A stretch of DNA of 64,000 nucleotides, from assembly GCF_034702125.1 (NCBI RefSeq), contig NC_085876.1, forward strand, positions 1,783,225-1,847,224, given 5' to 3'. Positions 22,392 to 32,622 of this stretch are shown here, in pieces. The translations under genes were made by a program, and so were the position numbers. The first letter of the stretch is position 1. Each line of letters starts with the position of its first letter. The notes beneath the pieces were generated by a model. It was not told where the DNA came from. It saw nothing but the letters and a program-made list of their open reading frames with translations, and ran no database searches. The stretch is from Engraulis encrasicolus (lineage: Eukaryota > Chordata > Actinopteri > Clupeiformes > Engraulidae).

Positions 22392-23357
22392 GGACTAAGG
22401 AGCCTCACGAAACACAAATCCTCGCGGCTACTCATATTCATATTCAATGCCAAATTGCTTTGGACGTTTGGGGCGTCTCGAATAGATGTGGCTTTGGATG
22501 GACAGCACCGGCTAAAGTAACGTTAGCATGCGCAACGCCAAAGTGAAGGAAAAGAGCGGCGCATGGACCTGATGTACGAGTTAAAGGTAAGATCAGTGTT
22601 TCCTATGTGTGTGAAGCCTGTGTTTGTGAGACCCGTGGGGAGAGAGAGAATCCGCCGTGATTCTCTCTGGTGTGGTGGTAGCTTTTGTGATCTGAACAGG
22701 ATTCTCATATGCAAGGGCGTAACTTTATGCTGACAATTGGGGGGGTCAAGATTTCCATCTAAATGAATTAAATGCAGTGCAATGCAGTCCACCAACGATT
22801 CTGCTTCTCAGTTTTTCTGTGCCGTTTTGCCATACATTGCATTTCCCAGCAAAAACCAATGGTGACGTGATTAAACTATCTATTTATTTATTGAATTTAT
22901 TTATTTATTTTGTAAAAAGTGGAGTTTTGAATTTAAAGTATATTTCACACTTTTGCTGTGATTTTCTCATACAGTAGTTGCAGCTTTCTACTACACCATA
23001 AATGTAATGTCAGTTATGCATCTCCTCTACACTGTGGGAGACCAAGAAACATACTTCACAAACATACAATTTCTCTGAAGCCTATGTCTTGTGTATGTGG
23101 ACAAATAGACAATAAATCTGCCTTTGACTTCTGACCTTTTATTCCAATTTCAATGGAAAACACATGACATATTGGTAGGCATGCCACTTCAAATTAGTAA
23201 ATCCAAACAAAAGCAGAAAAACAGGCCTATCTGTACAGTATATCAAAACAAAAAAGAATGTCCTTTACCTTGCCATGTGCACACCTCATGAATTTACTAT
23301 CTGTATACCACATATTAAGACATGTTATCAGGGTAGACATGTCATATTAGGCTGCAC

Positions 23358-23646
23358 TTAACCCTCTGAGGTCTAAGGCCTTTCAGAGGCTTTTAGGCTG
23401 CTTGCACCACCCTGACATTTTCAAGTATTTTCAACTAACAGTAAGCATCTATGCAAAAGTGGAATATATGGTTGTATTCTGAAAAGCCTGACAAGAAATA
23501 ATCTGAAAGAAAATTGGGTGTCATACAAACATGTTTTATTTAAATTGAGGATAAACACCACTGTACAAAAAACAGGTTTCAGTTACAGATTTGTTTTTGG
23601 AGACTCTGAAGGGCCTCTGAAGGGCATTCAGTCCTCTGTGTGTTAA
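23358..23646. mobile_element. TTAA-flanked MITE within hAT transposon
   Basis: TTAA occurs at both ends (23358-23361 and 23643-23646), with TTAACCCTCTGAGG on the left and CCTCTGTGTGTTAA on the right; inner GGCCT/TCTGAAGGGC phrases also mirror. This fits a piggyBac-type MITE. It lies just downstream of the transposase stop codon and brings a minus-strand AATAAA (23540-23535), the first such signal after the stop. Confidence 0.6.
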
Positions 23647-23723
23647 CATGTGTCATACCATGCTACATATTTGAGAAACACACACACACATTGCCCAATT
23701 CAGTTGAAAGCACCAAATACCTG

Positions 23724-25823
23724 TTAGCGTCTCTGTGTAAAAGAAACAAACTGTGTGCACACTGACTTCTTGGTTAAGAGGTCCAATTTTTCCTGATGAA
23801 CGTGACATATGGCAACATGATTCAGGCGCTGTTGTGACATGGTTGAGCGCAACCAAGACTTCAATCGTCTGAGAGCACTAAAGCTCCTCTCTGCCTCAGA
23901 GGAAGACACTGGCACCACAAGTTGCAACCTCACCAGAGTTTCAACTTCAGTGAATAGGCCCCGCACCTCTAATGGCAAATCTCTTAGAATGTTTGTAGCC
24001 TCACCACAGCAACTGTACATGTAATTGTGCTTGAACATAGGCAGCTGGATTTCCAGCAGTTGGGCATTAATTTCAGGATAGTCAAGAATGACTGGATCAA
24101 TGATTCCAGACAGCAAGGTGTTCTCCAACTTTTGCAAGGTAAGAAGACCACTCTGCTGGAAACGCTCTGTGAACTGTGTATCAATTGCATCAAGCACTTT
24201 ATAAAACTCAATCCTAAAGTGTTCCACAGGAGTTTGAGGAGTGAAACCACTTGCTACTCCACTATAGCGCTTGGGTGGCTGTCTGACTCTTGGCATTGTA
24301 ATGGGCTCTAGGTGTAAAGATTTCACAACTGTAGACGCCTTCTCAAAAAGGCTTAAGAAAGCCTCATCACTTCTCTTGTCATTTAAAGTAGACTGTACTG
24401 TACGAACAGCAGCCTGCATTCCAGAAATGGTCTGTGTCCTTCTCTGAAGAGAACAGTTGAGACACTCTAGCTCTCCAATAACAGCTTGTGCAATCACAAG
24501 ACCAAGTACAGTACTGCCTCGCAGAAACTGTTGAAGGAGACCATTTGCAGTGGCCGCAGTGGGTGAGTCAGTCCCTGCCATTTCCTCTAAGGCAGCGAGG
24601 ATGGAGTCGTACTGTGTCAAAACAGAATGTATGGCACCGTGTCTAACGGTCCACCTTGTTGCGCACAGTGGTTTTAGGGCACTTGAGGTTCCATGCTCAG
24701 CTTTGGCAATCTGATGAAACATCTGCTTGAATTTGCCTGACTGTCCACACAAAACACCTAATTGGTGAACCCAGTCAAGCGCATCTCGCACAACTATTGA
24801 TGCTACGCATGCCTTCTGGGTTATCAAATTTACACAGTGTGCTCCACAATGCACATATAACGCCAGTGGCTGTTTCTCTCGAATAAGTGCCTGTGTGCCA
24901 CAATATTTCCCAGACATATTTCCTGCACCATCGTAGGTTTGCCCACGCAGTGCTGACACAGGTAAATTTAGTCGGCAAAGAACGTCTAATGCTACCTTTG
25001 ATAGACATTCCCCAGTTGTCTCAGTCACAGAGTACATTCCAACAAATTCCTCGTGAGGATTCAAATCCTCATCCACATAGCGAAGACAAATGGATTCTTG
25101 CTCTTTTCCAGATATGTCTTGTGTCCCATCCACAATCAGTGCAAATTGTGTGATTGGGAGGCATCTAATAGCGTTAGCTATTCCCCTTACAATGTCGTTG
25201 CTCATTATGCTAAGTATTTCGTTTTGAATCAGAGGACTTGTGTAATCCTGCTTCTGCGTGTCTAGCCACTTTCGAAAAACAGGGTCATCATCTGCCTTTT
25301 CCTTAAGATGCTGTGATAGGTTCCCTCTATCTTCCACATGACCACGCAGAGCTAAACCCTGCCGAGCTAAGTATTTGATCGAACCTACAATCTTTGTCAA
25401 TCCATTCCTCGCTTCCTCCTGTTGTCTGGCAACAGCGGAAGAAAGCTGTGAGCCTATAGTGTTCCCTTTCTGAGCATATACATTCATGGCATGGATGTGC
25501 ATCTGACTTTTTGCATGTGCTGAGAACCTGTCAATAGCCTTTTTCCAATTACGGAATCCAGCTGTCACAAAAGCAGAGTCACACTTGCCTGCAAATGTTG
25601 GCTGATTCATGTAAACTTTTGCACAATGAAAGCATAGGACGCCTTGCAAAGTGGCACTGTAGTGCAACCATGGAAAAGTTGTGAACCATTTTTGTTGGAA
25701 AGACAACACACATTTAGCTCGCTTCTGCACTACTATAAACTTGGGATCAGGTTGTACAGGGTTTGTGCAGGTGACAATGTCCGAAAGATCAAATCCTTGT
25801 CTATCCCTATCATCTGTGTTTGA
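23724..25823 (-). CDS. hAT-family transposase, main exon (ZMYM1/TTF type)
   Basis: This exon encodes 699 residues ending at the stop 23726-23724; the uninterrupted frame extends to an ATG at 25850, but that ATG lies in a likely intron because TTTCTTTTCATGTTCCAG precedes the exon. Numbering from that ATG: a TTF-type zinc finger at about 45-125 (FPWLHYSATLQGVLCFHCAK), a DUF4371-like RNase H-type core at about 210-400 with D241/D245 and D307 (YDGAGNMSG), a C-x2-H motif (HCGAHCVNL, 334-342), the TRW motif (398-400) and the hAT C-terminal dimerisation region at about 635-690 (SSEAERSFSALRRLK). D, D and the E of SEAERS are the likely catalytic triad by analogy with Hermes. No frameshift or stop is present. 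The protein would excise and reinsert the surrounding element in the nucleus. A domesticated host gene is the alternative, made unlikely by the flanking ends and target duplication. Confidence 0.92.
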   Translation of the reverse strand, partial: SNTDDRDRQGFDLSDIVTCTNPVQPDPKFIVVQKRAKCVLSFQQKWFTTFPWLHYSATLQGVLCFHCAKVYMNQPTFAGKCDSAFVTAGFRNWKKAIDRFSAHAKSQMHIHAMNVYAQKGNTIGSQLSSAVARQQEEARNGLTKIVGSIKYLARQGLALRGHVEDRGNLSQHLKEKADDDPVFRKWLDTQKQDYTSPLIQNEILSIMSNDIVRGIANAIRCLPITQFALIVDGTQDISGKEQESICLRYVDEDLNPHEEFVGMYSVTETTGECLSKVALDVLCRLNLPVSALRGQTYDGAGNMSGKYCGTQALIREKQPLALYVHCGAHCVNLITQKACVASIVVRDALDWVHQLGVLCGQSGKFKQMFHQIAKAEHGTSSALKPLCATRWTVRHGAIHSVLTQYDSILAALEEMAGTDSPTAATANGLLQQFLRGSTVLGLVIAQAVIGELECLNCSLQRRTQTISGMQAAVRTVQSTLNDKRSDEAFLSLFEKASTVVKSLHLEPITMPRVRQPPKRYSGVASGFTPQTPVEHFRIEFYKVLDAIDTQFTERFQQSGLLTLQKLENTLLSGIIDPVILDYPEINAQLLEIQLPMFKHNYMYSCCGEATNILRDLPLEVRGLFTEVETLVRLQLVVPVSSSEAERSFSALRRLKSWLRSTMSQQRLNHVAICHVHQEKLDLLTKKSVCTQFVSFTQRR

Positions 25824-25954
25824 CTGGAACATGAAAAGAAAATGTGTCACTCCCTGAAATAAAAATCTATTGAATGACTGTACTCTATTTTAATAACATT
25901 ATTTATATTGTTCAAATTAAAAAGTGATCAATCAATATTTCCTTTCATTCTCAC

Positions 25955-25994
25955 CTCTTCACTTGCCTGACTGCTGCCCTCACCATGTGTTCCT
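25955..25994 (-). other. Transposase upstream exon 2, proximal copy
   Basis: On the minus strand this 40-base stretch is preceded by T-rich TTTTTTAACCTTATAG and followed by GTGAGA, a good acceptor and donor. Its phase-0 end joins the main exon and adds GTHGEGSSQASEE before SNTDD, with no stop. An identical exon is at 26452-26491. Confidence 0.6.
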
Positions 25995-26100
25995 CTATAA
26001 GGTTAAAAAAAAAATACAAGAAATCAGTTCAAGTGTTCTGATGGTGTTTTTTTCTCTCTCAGTTTTCTTCAGTATTTGCATGTACAGTTATGCATGTTAC

Positions 26101-26152
26101 CTGGTCATTTGTGCCTCCTGCGCTGTCTCTCTCTGTACTCTCTCTCCCTGAC
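26101..26152 (-). other. Transposase upstream exon 1, proximal copy
   Basis: A 52-base minus-strand stretch lies between CTTGATTGTGCAG and GTAACATGC. In the phase needed by the next exon it is open and contains an ATG (26108-26106), giving M-T-R at the junction. This ATG is a likely start, although the exon is open further upstream. The distal copy at 26600-26669 is 18 bases longer, which keeps the frame. Confidence 0.5.
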
Positions 26153-26451
26153 CTGCACAATCAAGTTTTTGAACCTGATATAAAAAAAAACTCAGTTAAT
26201 GTTCAAATGGCTTGGCAGCAAACTCACATCAGAGTTTTAGAGAATGCATTTTCCCAATCAGGCTAAAGTCAAGCTGTCAGAAAATCTCCATTTGTAATGT
26301 GGCATATAGCAATAAAGCAAAGATGAGTTAATTAATTAATTAAAAAAAACATTCCTACCCAATCTATTGAATGACTGTACTCTATTTTAATAACATTATT
26401 TATATTGTTCAAATTAAAAAGTGATTAATCAATATTTCCTTTCATTCTCAC

Positions 26452-26491
26452 CTCTTCACTTGCCTGACTGCTGCCCTCACCATGTGTTCCT
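26452..26491 (-). other. Transposase upstream exon 2, distal copy
   Basis: Identical to 25955-25994 with the same flanking acceptor and donor. It could be used alternatively or together with the proximal copy; using both would shift phase by 40 bases, so only one can be used productively without another partner exon. Confidence 0.5.
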
Positions 26492-26599
26492 CTATAAGGT
26501 TAAAAAAAAAATACAAGAAATCAGTTCAAGTGTTCTGATAGTGGGTTTTTTTTTCTCTCAGTTTTCTTCAGTATTTGCATGTACAGTTATGCATGTTAC

Positions 26600-26669
26600 C
26601 TGGTCATTTGTGCCTCCTCCTGCGCTGTCTCTCTCTGTACTCTCTCTCCCTGTACTCTCTCTCCCTGAC
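26600..26669 (-). other. Transposase upstream exon 1, distal copy
   Basis: The 70-base counterpart of 26101-26152, lengthened by a CTC and a 15-base unit repeat (TGTACTCTCTCTCCC), total 18, so the frame is kept. Splice sites are as in the proximal copy. Confidence 0.45.
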
Positions 26670-26880
26670 CTGCACAATCAAGTTTTTGAACCTGATATAA
26701 AAAAAAGCCTCAGTTAATGTTCAAATGGCTTGGCAGCAAACTCACATCAGAGTTTTAGAGAATGCATTTTCCCAATCAGGCTAAAGTCAAGCTGTCAGAA
26801 AATCTCCATTTGTAATGTGGCATATAGCAATAAAGCAAAGATGAGTTAATTAATTAATTAAAAAAAAAACATTCCTACCC

Positions 26881-28440
26881 TTTGCTTAGTAATTCATATG
26901 ATCAGAAGAAAGCTACAGTCAGAGATGGTTGATAAAATATTTGATGCAGTGCCAAATATGAATGACATATCCCAACCATCAATCACTAATCAGGATGCTG
27001 CACAAATAGGATCTCTTGTCTGTTGTTCGTCATGTTGTTATTCATATGATCAGAAGAAAGTTGCTGTGGTAGAAATTAAAGTAGCCTGCTGGCTACATAA
27101 TATCCCATACCCATTATTTATACACTTGACTGTTGTTTTTTTCATAACTAAATATACAGTGGCGACAAAAATATTGAGAGGACCTACTCTGTCTCACTCC
27201 AAGCACTGTCACGCATAGTGTCATGCGAGGAAGGAACCCCCTGTCTCCCCCACCCTCTCTCGTGTCTCTCTCTTGTCTCTCTCTTCAATACTTTACTGGC
27301 GAAACAAACTGTAATCGCTTGGCTGTTGTCAACAAATGCGATTTTGAAAAGAAAATATAATGCCACAATACATCTTATTTTAAAATGGATGTGTTTACTA
27401 TTGGTGTCAAAAAACGTACAGGCATTTTGGTTCAGCTGCATTGAACAAGCTTCTCATTTGAAGTGGATACTATCATAGGAAATCACGCAGGCAACTGGAC
27501 AGGGGGTAACCAAAAACTACTTAAATGACGTGAAATAATACAGACGTCCGATTGCAAGGGTTTCACAAAATGTGTTGGTTTGAGGGAGTAAATATCCCAA
27601 GTGCTAGCCATCAACGAAGTCCAAAATAGCCAGCCACGTCCAGTGTTATTGAACTAGCTGTCTGTCGTAACCTAGCATAAAATAGCTAACTAACTGACAG
27701 GCAGAAAGGCAGTGGTACACTATAGGTTCTCAAAACACTCGGAAATAATGTCTCTTATGCTAAAGACACATCCACGCATGATCATGTGGCAATTGCAAGT
27801 TAAAAGTAGAAAAAAACAATTGCTCAATACTTGGTAAAGCTGATCGCTAATCAGTTTGAATGTGGGATAGTGGAAAAGGGGATTATGTCGCATTCCAAGT
27901 CTAGTAGGGAGTCGGAGTCTTCCTACCTGCATGAGTCCATCACCCACCTCAAGGCATTACCCCAGCCAGTGCATTTTTTCTAGTTGGAGGTAGGATATCC
28001 CATTTCCCACTAGTTTTTTTTCATTGGATTTGGAATGCGCCATTAGAACCGAGAGGATCTTTGGGAACGTGCTGCCAAAATAAAGGGCATGACAAAATGC
28101 TAACACTACTCGTATGTTTACCGCGGTTTAATTCTTATTTTATCGCCACAGGCATGAATTATACAAACAACCTCAGCCTTATGATCATATGTTAAACAAT
28201 GTAATCTAAAAGGAAAGATTGGATGACGTTAGAAGCTGCTCTCTCTCGCAGCTCCTCTCAGCTCATCAACCATACCGGTAGCTTGGCGCCAAATAGGCTA
28301 ATAAACTGAACGTACACAACTAACGCAGATTTGGGAAATACCAAGGGGGGTTGGGGGTTACATTACAACATGAAAGATTAAACATAACTGAACGAAACTA
28401 TTTTTCACTATTTTACATAAATTGGGTAAAGTTGTTCATT
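26881..28440. other. Noncoding part of inner hAT transposon
   Basis: No transposase exon was recognised here. The phrase TTATTCATATGATCAGAAGA or a close variant occurs twice (about 26891 and 27041). TACAGTGGCGACAAAAATAT near 27158 resembles a Tc1-type end without a partner. Confidence 0.4.
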
Positions 28441-29027
28441 CAAGACAATTACTGTAATTATATAGGGGGGGGGGGTTGTACAATTATATAAGGGGGGTTA
28501 TATTGTCAGGGTCTGAAGTCTGGGGGGGCTATGACCCCCGTAACCCCCGTGGAAATTACGCCCATGCTCATGTGCCCTGTAACTGTTTGTAAAGTTGAGT
28601 AGGCTACAGGGTGCCGTTGAGGTAAATTAAATATACCCGTGTAACTACAAGACTCTGATCTAATTCCAAAGTGTAGGCATAACATAAAGGACAGTCCCAA
28701 AATATTTGGTGACCATATCGAAGCTTGTGTAGTAATCTCTGTTTACGTTGACATTCGCTTCCTGCCACACCTTTGTCCCACATCGCTTGCCGTAGCCTTG
28801 TACAAGTAGCCTAGATGTAGGCCTACATTTGCACGAGAATCCAGTGCGTGTCACAAAAGCAATCACAAAAGTTCGCCGTGGTGCTCAGCGGTCTATATGA
28901 CACCATGTTTTGAATCCTGTGTGTGTGTGTGTGTCTTCCATTGAGCATCCGCCGTGATGTGGTTTATGTGAGACCACTGTTTGAATCCTGTGTGTGTGAG
29001 AGCAGTGGGCTGTGAAGGAGCGTACAC

Positions 29028-29243
29028 TCTTCACTACTCTCCCCTCCTCCTCTCCTCTCTTTTCCCATCTCCTCTCCTCTCCTCTCCTCTCCACCACTCT
29101 CCTTTCCTCTCCTCTCCTCTTCTCATTCCTCTTCTCTCCTCTCCTCTCTTCTCCACCACTCTCCTCTCCTCCTCTCCTCTCCTCTTCTCTCCTCTTCTCT
29201 CCTCTCCACTACTCTCCTCTGCTCTGCTCTCCAGCTCTCTCAG
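29028..29243. repeat. CTCCTCTC pyrimidine minisatellite
   Basis: About 215 bases of plus-strand CT/TCC repeats with recurring CACTCTCCT units. Open frames here are compositional. Confidence 0.9.
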
Positions 29244-29305
29244 CCGTGATGCTGCTGTTTGTCCACATTGCTGCTGTGTGGTTTATGTGAGACCACTGTT
29301 TGAAT

Positions 29306-29308
<3 letters not shown>

Positions 29309-29388
<80 letters not shown>
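29309..29388. repeat. (GT)28(GA)12 microsatellite
   Basis: GT repeats to 29364 then GA repeats to 29388, inside the 3' part of the older hAT element. The related element near 49380 has the same point with only a short GTGTGAGTGTGAGAGAG, so the expansion is local. Confidence 0.95.
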
Positions 29389-29710
29389 TCTAATAGCATT
29401 TTCTCTACGGAAATGCAGCATGTTTTATTTTGTAGGCCTACCTTATGTTAAGAAAGCTATGACATACGAAACTTATCGGTAGGCCTATTTGGTAAATTTA
29501 CTAAAATGTACTGTAGCTGTAGTATTATATATTTGCCTCACCAGCCATAAAGTTGACCGCACCTCACTGATTAGATGTGTGTGTGTGTGTGTGTGTGTTT
29601 GTGACCTGTAGTCCATGAAGCGTACCTGCAGCCAGAGAGATATTGCCTCTTATGCTGACAGATGTAGACCCAACATCAGCAGTACCCTTTCATTCACTCT
29701 CGTGTATGCG

Positions 29711-31682
29711 CAGGGGCGTATGCGCAGGGGCGTATCCGACGGGGGTGGGGGGGGGGGGGGTGGGGTGGGTGAGTACGTGGAAGTGGTGAGTACTGGAAGG
29801 CCATTCCATCCCCCCCACTTTTGCCCACTAAACATCACTAAAATAAATAACCATTTGAAATAAAATAGGCCTATCACACGTTCTCCTGTCAAAGTAGGGA
29901 TATTGAAAATGTTTGCTTTCGTTGTATCACTCTGTTTTCACTGTAGCCTTTTCCAGTGCAACAGTTGCGTCAATATTAGGCTACTACAGCTGTTTGAGAC
30001 CGTGCTGGCGGCGGTGCTGACCGAGCGCGCGGGCACAGCTTTTCATGCTGCATGCACGATGGGGGGAAAAATGATACAATCGGTCAGAATTCCATAGCTT
30101 GCAAGTTGCTAATCAGCAAGAGATCATTCACAAGCGACTGGTAGCAAAAACAGCTCCCCAAAACTCCCGGCAGAATATAGACATGCAAGACATTGGTGAT
30201 GGCAGAACATAACCTAACAATAGAAATTGTATTTTCGCCGAATGAGACGCCAATCTGGAAGAAAAGCATGGATAGAAGCTATGAACTCAGGTATGATCAT
30301 TTCCCCTCCTCAATCATTCCCGCGCGCCGTGCAAGAAGCCTACCGGTAGCCTTTTCGTCTGATGCATCATTCATGTTTACCGTTGTGGCTTTCTACGACT
30401 ACGAGCATTACATTTTACTTTTCAACATCAAGCAAGAGCCAGTTTTCAGCTCATGTAAACTTCTGGTGAATAGCCTATGAAAAGAGGTTGTCTGACTGTG
30501 GTAAATTTAAAGTAAACAACCTTCATTCATTTTGTTGTTGCTCATTTGTTGCTAGTGTCTGAGTTGCACATTACGCTGTGTTGTGCTATGTTTACGCCAA
30601 CGTGTTCGAGGCAACGCAACGCAGTTTGGTTGTTGCAAGCTGTGCTGTGGAATGTGCTGCTATGCTACATATTGGAAGGTCATCTGTAGGCTATGTGTTT
30701 TCGCGTTTGAATTCGGGATTGCGCTCAGTGGACTCAGAGCCTGTTTGCGTTTAATAGCTGCGATGTGAGCTCGGATACATGCAGAAGAGATGAGACTGTC
30801 TGCCCAGCCATGAGACTACTTCTAGAGTTGTGAGGGAGTGACACTGATCTGCGCACATACCGTCACAACATCATTCAGACAAGACTCGAACTTGCAAACT
30901 GACCAGGGCTGATCATGCTGCAACCTCGCAATCTATTTTTTTTGCCTACAATTTTGTTCTTTGATAGGCTAAGACTTTTTTCCGGTGTTCTGTGTATCAT
31001 TTCCATAGGACTATTAAAAATACATAGGCCTACTGTAGGAGTGCATCTGCTCTTTTATCAATAATAGTTTTCAAACTGGTGCAGTGAAGTGGCTTATGTT
31101 TTTCAGTTGCAAGTGTGTTGTCTGCGTGCATATTATAGCCTTCATTTAATATCACAACTTACAACAACCATCACACTAGGCTTAGTATTAAATATCTGCT
31201 TTGTAGCAACACAGTATGGCAAAATTCACTATGGCATTAGAATGGATGAAACAGATAAATGATCGACTTGTTGAGGGGCTGGTTGATTTTGGGGGCAGAT
31301 ATTTGACTCTTGGGTTGACAAGTTAATTTCCAGTGTGTGTGAGTGTATGTGAGACAGAGAGTTTACCAAATGAAAGCAAAACTTGGTGCAAGGCAAGCCC
31401 AGCAGAGAATTTTAGTCATGGATACTGATTGCTTTCCAGAGAGTTTGGGTTTTTGAATCATATAGCTGTGATACATACAATATATTATACTGTGATGCAT
31501 ATAAACCAGTATGGATGTACTTGCAAGAGCAATTTGTGTCTGTACAAATACATTATGGTATATACGAAGGCCTATTGAAAGACCTACTAGGCATATTGAA
31601 ATTGGCGTGAGGGGCGGGGGGGATTGGGAGCTATATTTCATCTGAGAACACCCCCACTTTTTGAAAGCTGGATACACCCCTG
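29711..31682. mobile_element. Nonautonomous hAT element
   Basis: TGTATGCG flanks both sides exactly (29703-29710 and 31683-31690). The ends are CAGGGGCGTATGCG and GGATACACCCCTG. The left end is doubled: CAGGGGCGTAT occurs at 29711 and again at 29725. A G-rich run follows (29740-29770) and a partner G-rich block lies near the right end (31610-31625). About 2 kb without recognisable transposase; plus-strand frames near 30193-30480 have no known domain. Confidence 0.85.
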
Positions 31683-31690
31683 TGTATGCG

Positions 31691-32150
31691 TTTCGATACT
31701 GCACACAAATGTCTGTGTGCGTGCGTGCAAAAGGGGTCAAAACATGTGGGGTGCAAAATTTGGGCCCTACATGGAGCAAGGTCCCCAGCATGTGGGTGTG
31801 CTCCAATAGCGGTGGCCTCACAAAGATAGATTGTTGTAGTTCATGCACGCACGCACACACAGGTCTAATGCACGTCTTACGGCTCATCAGGACTCAAAGC
31901 AATAAAAGCCAACAGCAATAATTAGCCATTCAGACAATTATCCAATTTGCTAACCTCTCGGGTCTTCCACACACTCCACAACCCTTACTGCACCAAAAAA
32001 GAAACTTAAAAGGCATCTGGAGGTAAGTGTTACCTTTAAATAGTTTTGCAGAATATTTTTCCATTGGAGGACAGCAATATTACATGCTTTCTTGATTACA
32101 GATGGTGCATGCTTATTAGAGTACTGTAGAGGGTGCATCTTTTCCAGACC
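31691..32150. other. No recognisable gene
   Basis: Contains phrases such as GGCCTCACAAAGATAG (about 31812) related to the repeat at 5223-5410, but no boundaries can be set. Confidence 0.4.
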
Positions 32151-32622
32151 AGGGGCCCCATGTACGAAGCTCACTTACGGACAAAAAAAGCTACTTAAGT
32201 TGTTTTCCACGGCCACGGTCAGATGTACTAAAACAGACTAGACGTGGAAAACTGCGGATCTCCATGCGAATTTCAGGGTTGCTGTGGAAGTTTCCGTAAG
32301 CGTGAAAGTTGCCGTAAGTGGTGCATTGCGTCTTTTTGGCGGCAGAGGCATGCAGCGCAACTACATGCGCTGTGTGCGGTCGGAAATATTGCAGAGATGC
32401 AGCCAGTTGAACATTTTATTGGATTTTAATGTTGAGGCGCGTGATTTTTTTTTTTTTTTTAAAAAGAAGAAAACCACCTCAACCATAGCATAAGCCAGTG
32501 TTTCCCAACCTTTTTTGTGCCAAGGCACACTTTTTCCCTTGAAAAAATCTCGCGGCACACCACCAACCAAAAATGATGAAATAATGAAAACAAATAATTC
32601 TCTGATAAGAATGACTATATTG

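Larger units (their letters stand above)
25864..26880 (-). repeat. Tandem duplication carrying 5' exons
   Basis: Two direct copies of about 500 bases (25864-26360 and 26361-26880) begin AATCTATTGAATGACTGTAC and end ACATTCCTACCC. They are nearly identical, differing by a few substitutions and short indels, so the duplication is younger than the element. Each copy contains both small upstream exons with intact splice signals. Confidence 0.9.
22712..28566 (-). mobile_element. Complete, probably recent hAT transposon
   Basis: The element starts CAAGGGCGTAAC and ends AATTACGCCCATG, with inverted GGGCGTAA cores, and is flanked by CTCATATG (22704-22711) and CTCATGTG (28567-28574), a hAT-type 8-bp duplication with 7 matches. 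It holds an intact minus-strand transposase exon and splice-compatible upstream exons. G-runs near both ends (22740 and 28465-28540) are partly complementary. Inside it a piggyBac-type MITE (23358-23646) and a tandem duplication (25864-26880) occurred later. Confidence 0.88.
21511..29569 (+). mobile_element. Older hAT transposon (host of nested hAT)
   Basis: The perfect 8-bp duplication ATTAGATG flanks the element (21503-21510 and 29570-29577). The left end CAGGCACGTGCACTC and the right end GACCGCACCTCACTG are imperfect inverted repeats; inside them CCTCACCAGCC occurs near both ends. The element carries the 5' part of a zinc-finger transposase (22197-22391) and ends with GTTTGAATCCTGTGTG units. 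It was split by a 5.86-kb hAT transposon at 22712-28566; without that it is about 2.2 kb, so it is itself a deletion derivative. A relative lies at 48573-49588. Confidence 0.88.

Noticed and set aside
22286..22546. 86-codon plus-strand frame
   Set aside because: It overlaps the zinc-finger transposase relic in another frame; only the frame at 22197-22391 shows the conserved W-Y and FCFPC motifs.
23839..25265. Plus-strand frames opposite the hAT transposase
   Set aside because: They are shadows of the 700-codon minus-strand exon and have no domains.
28981..29451. 156-codon frame in CT-rich DNA
   Set aside because: Compositional artefact of the pyrimidine minisatellite and the GT/GA repeat.
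32443..32465. Poly(T)/poly(A) run as a retrotransposed cDNA tail
   Set aside because: The adjacent sequence has no coding or SINE-like body and lies within the outer nested element.
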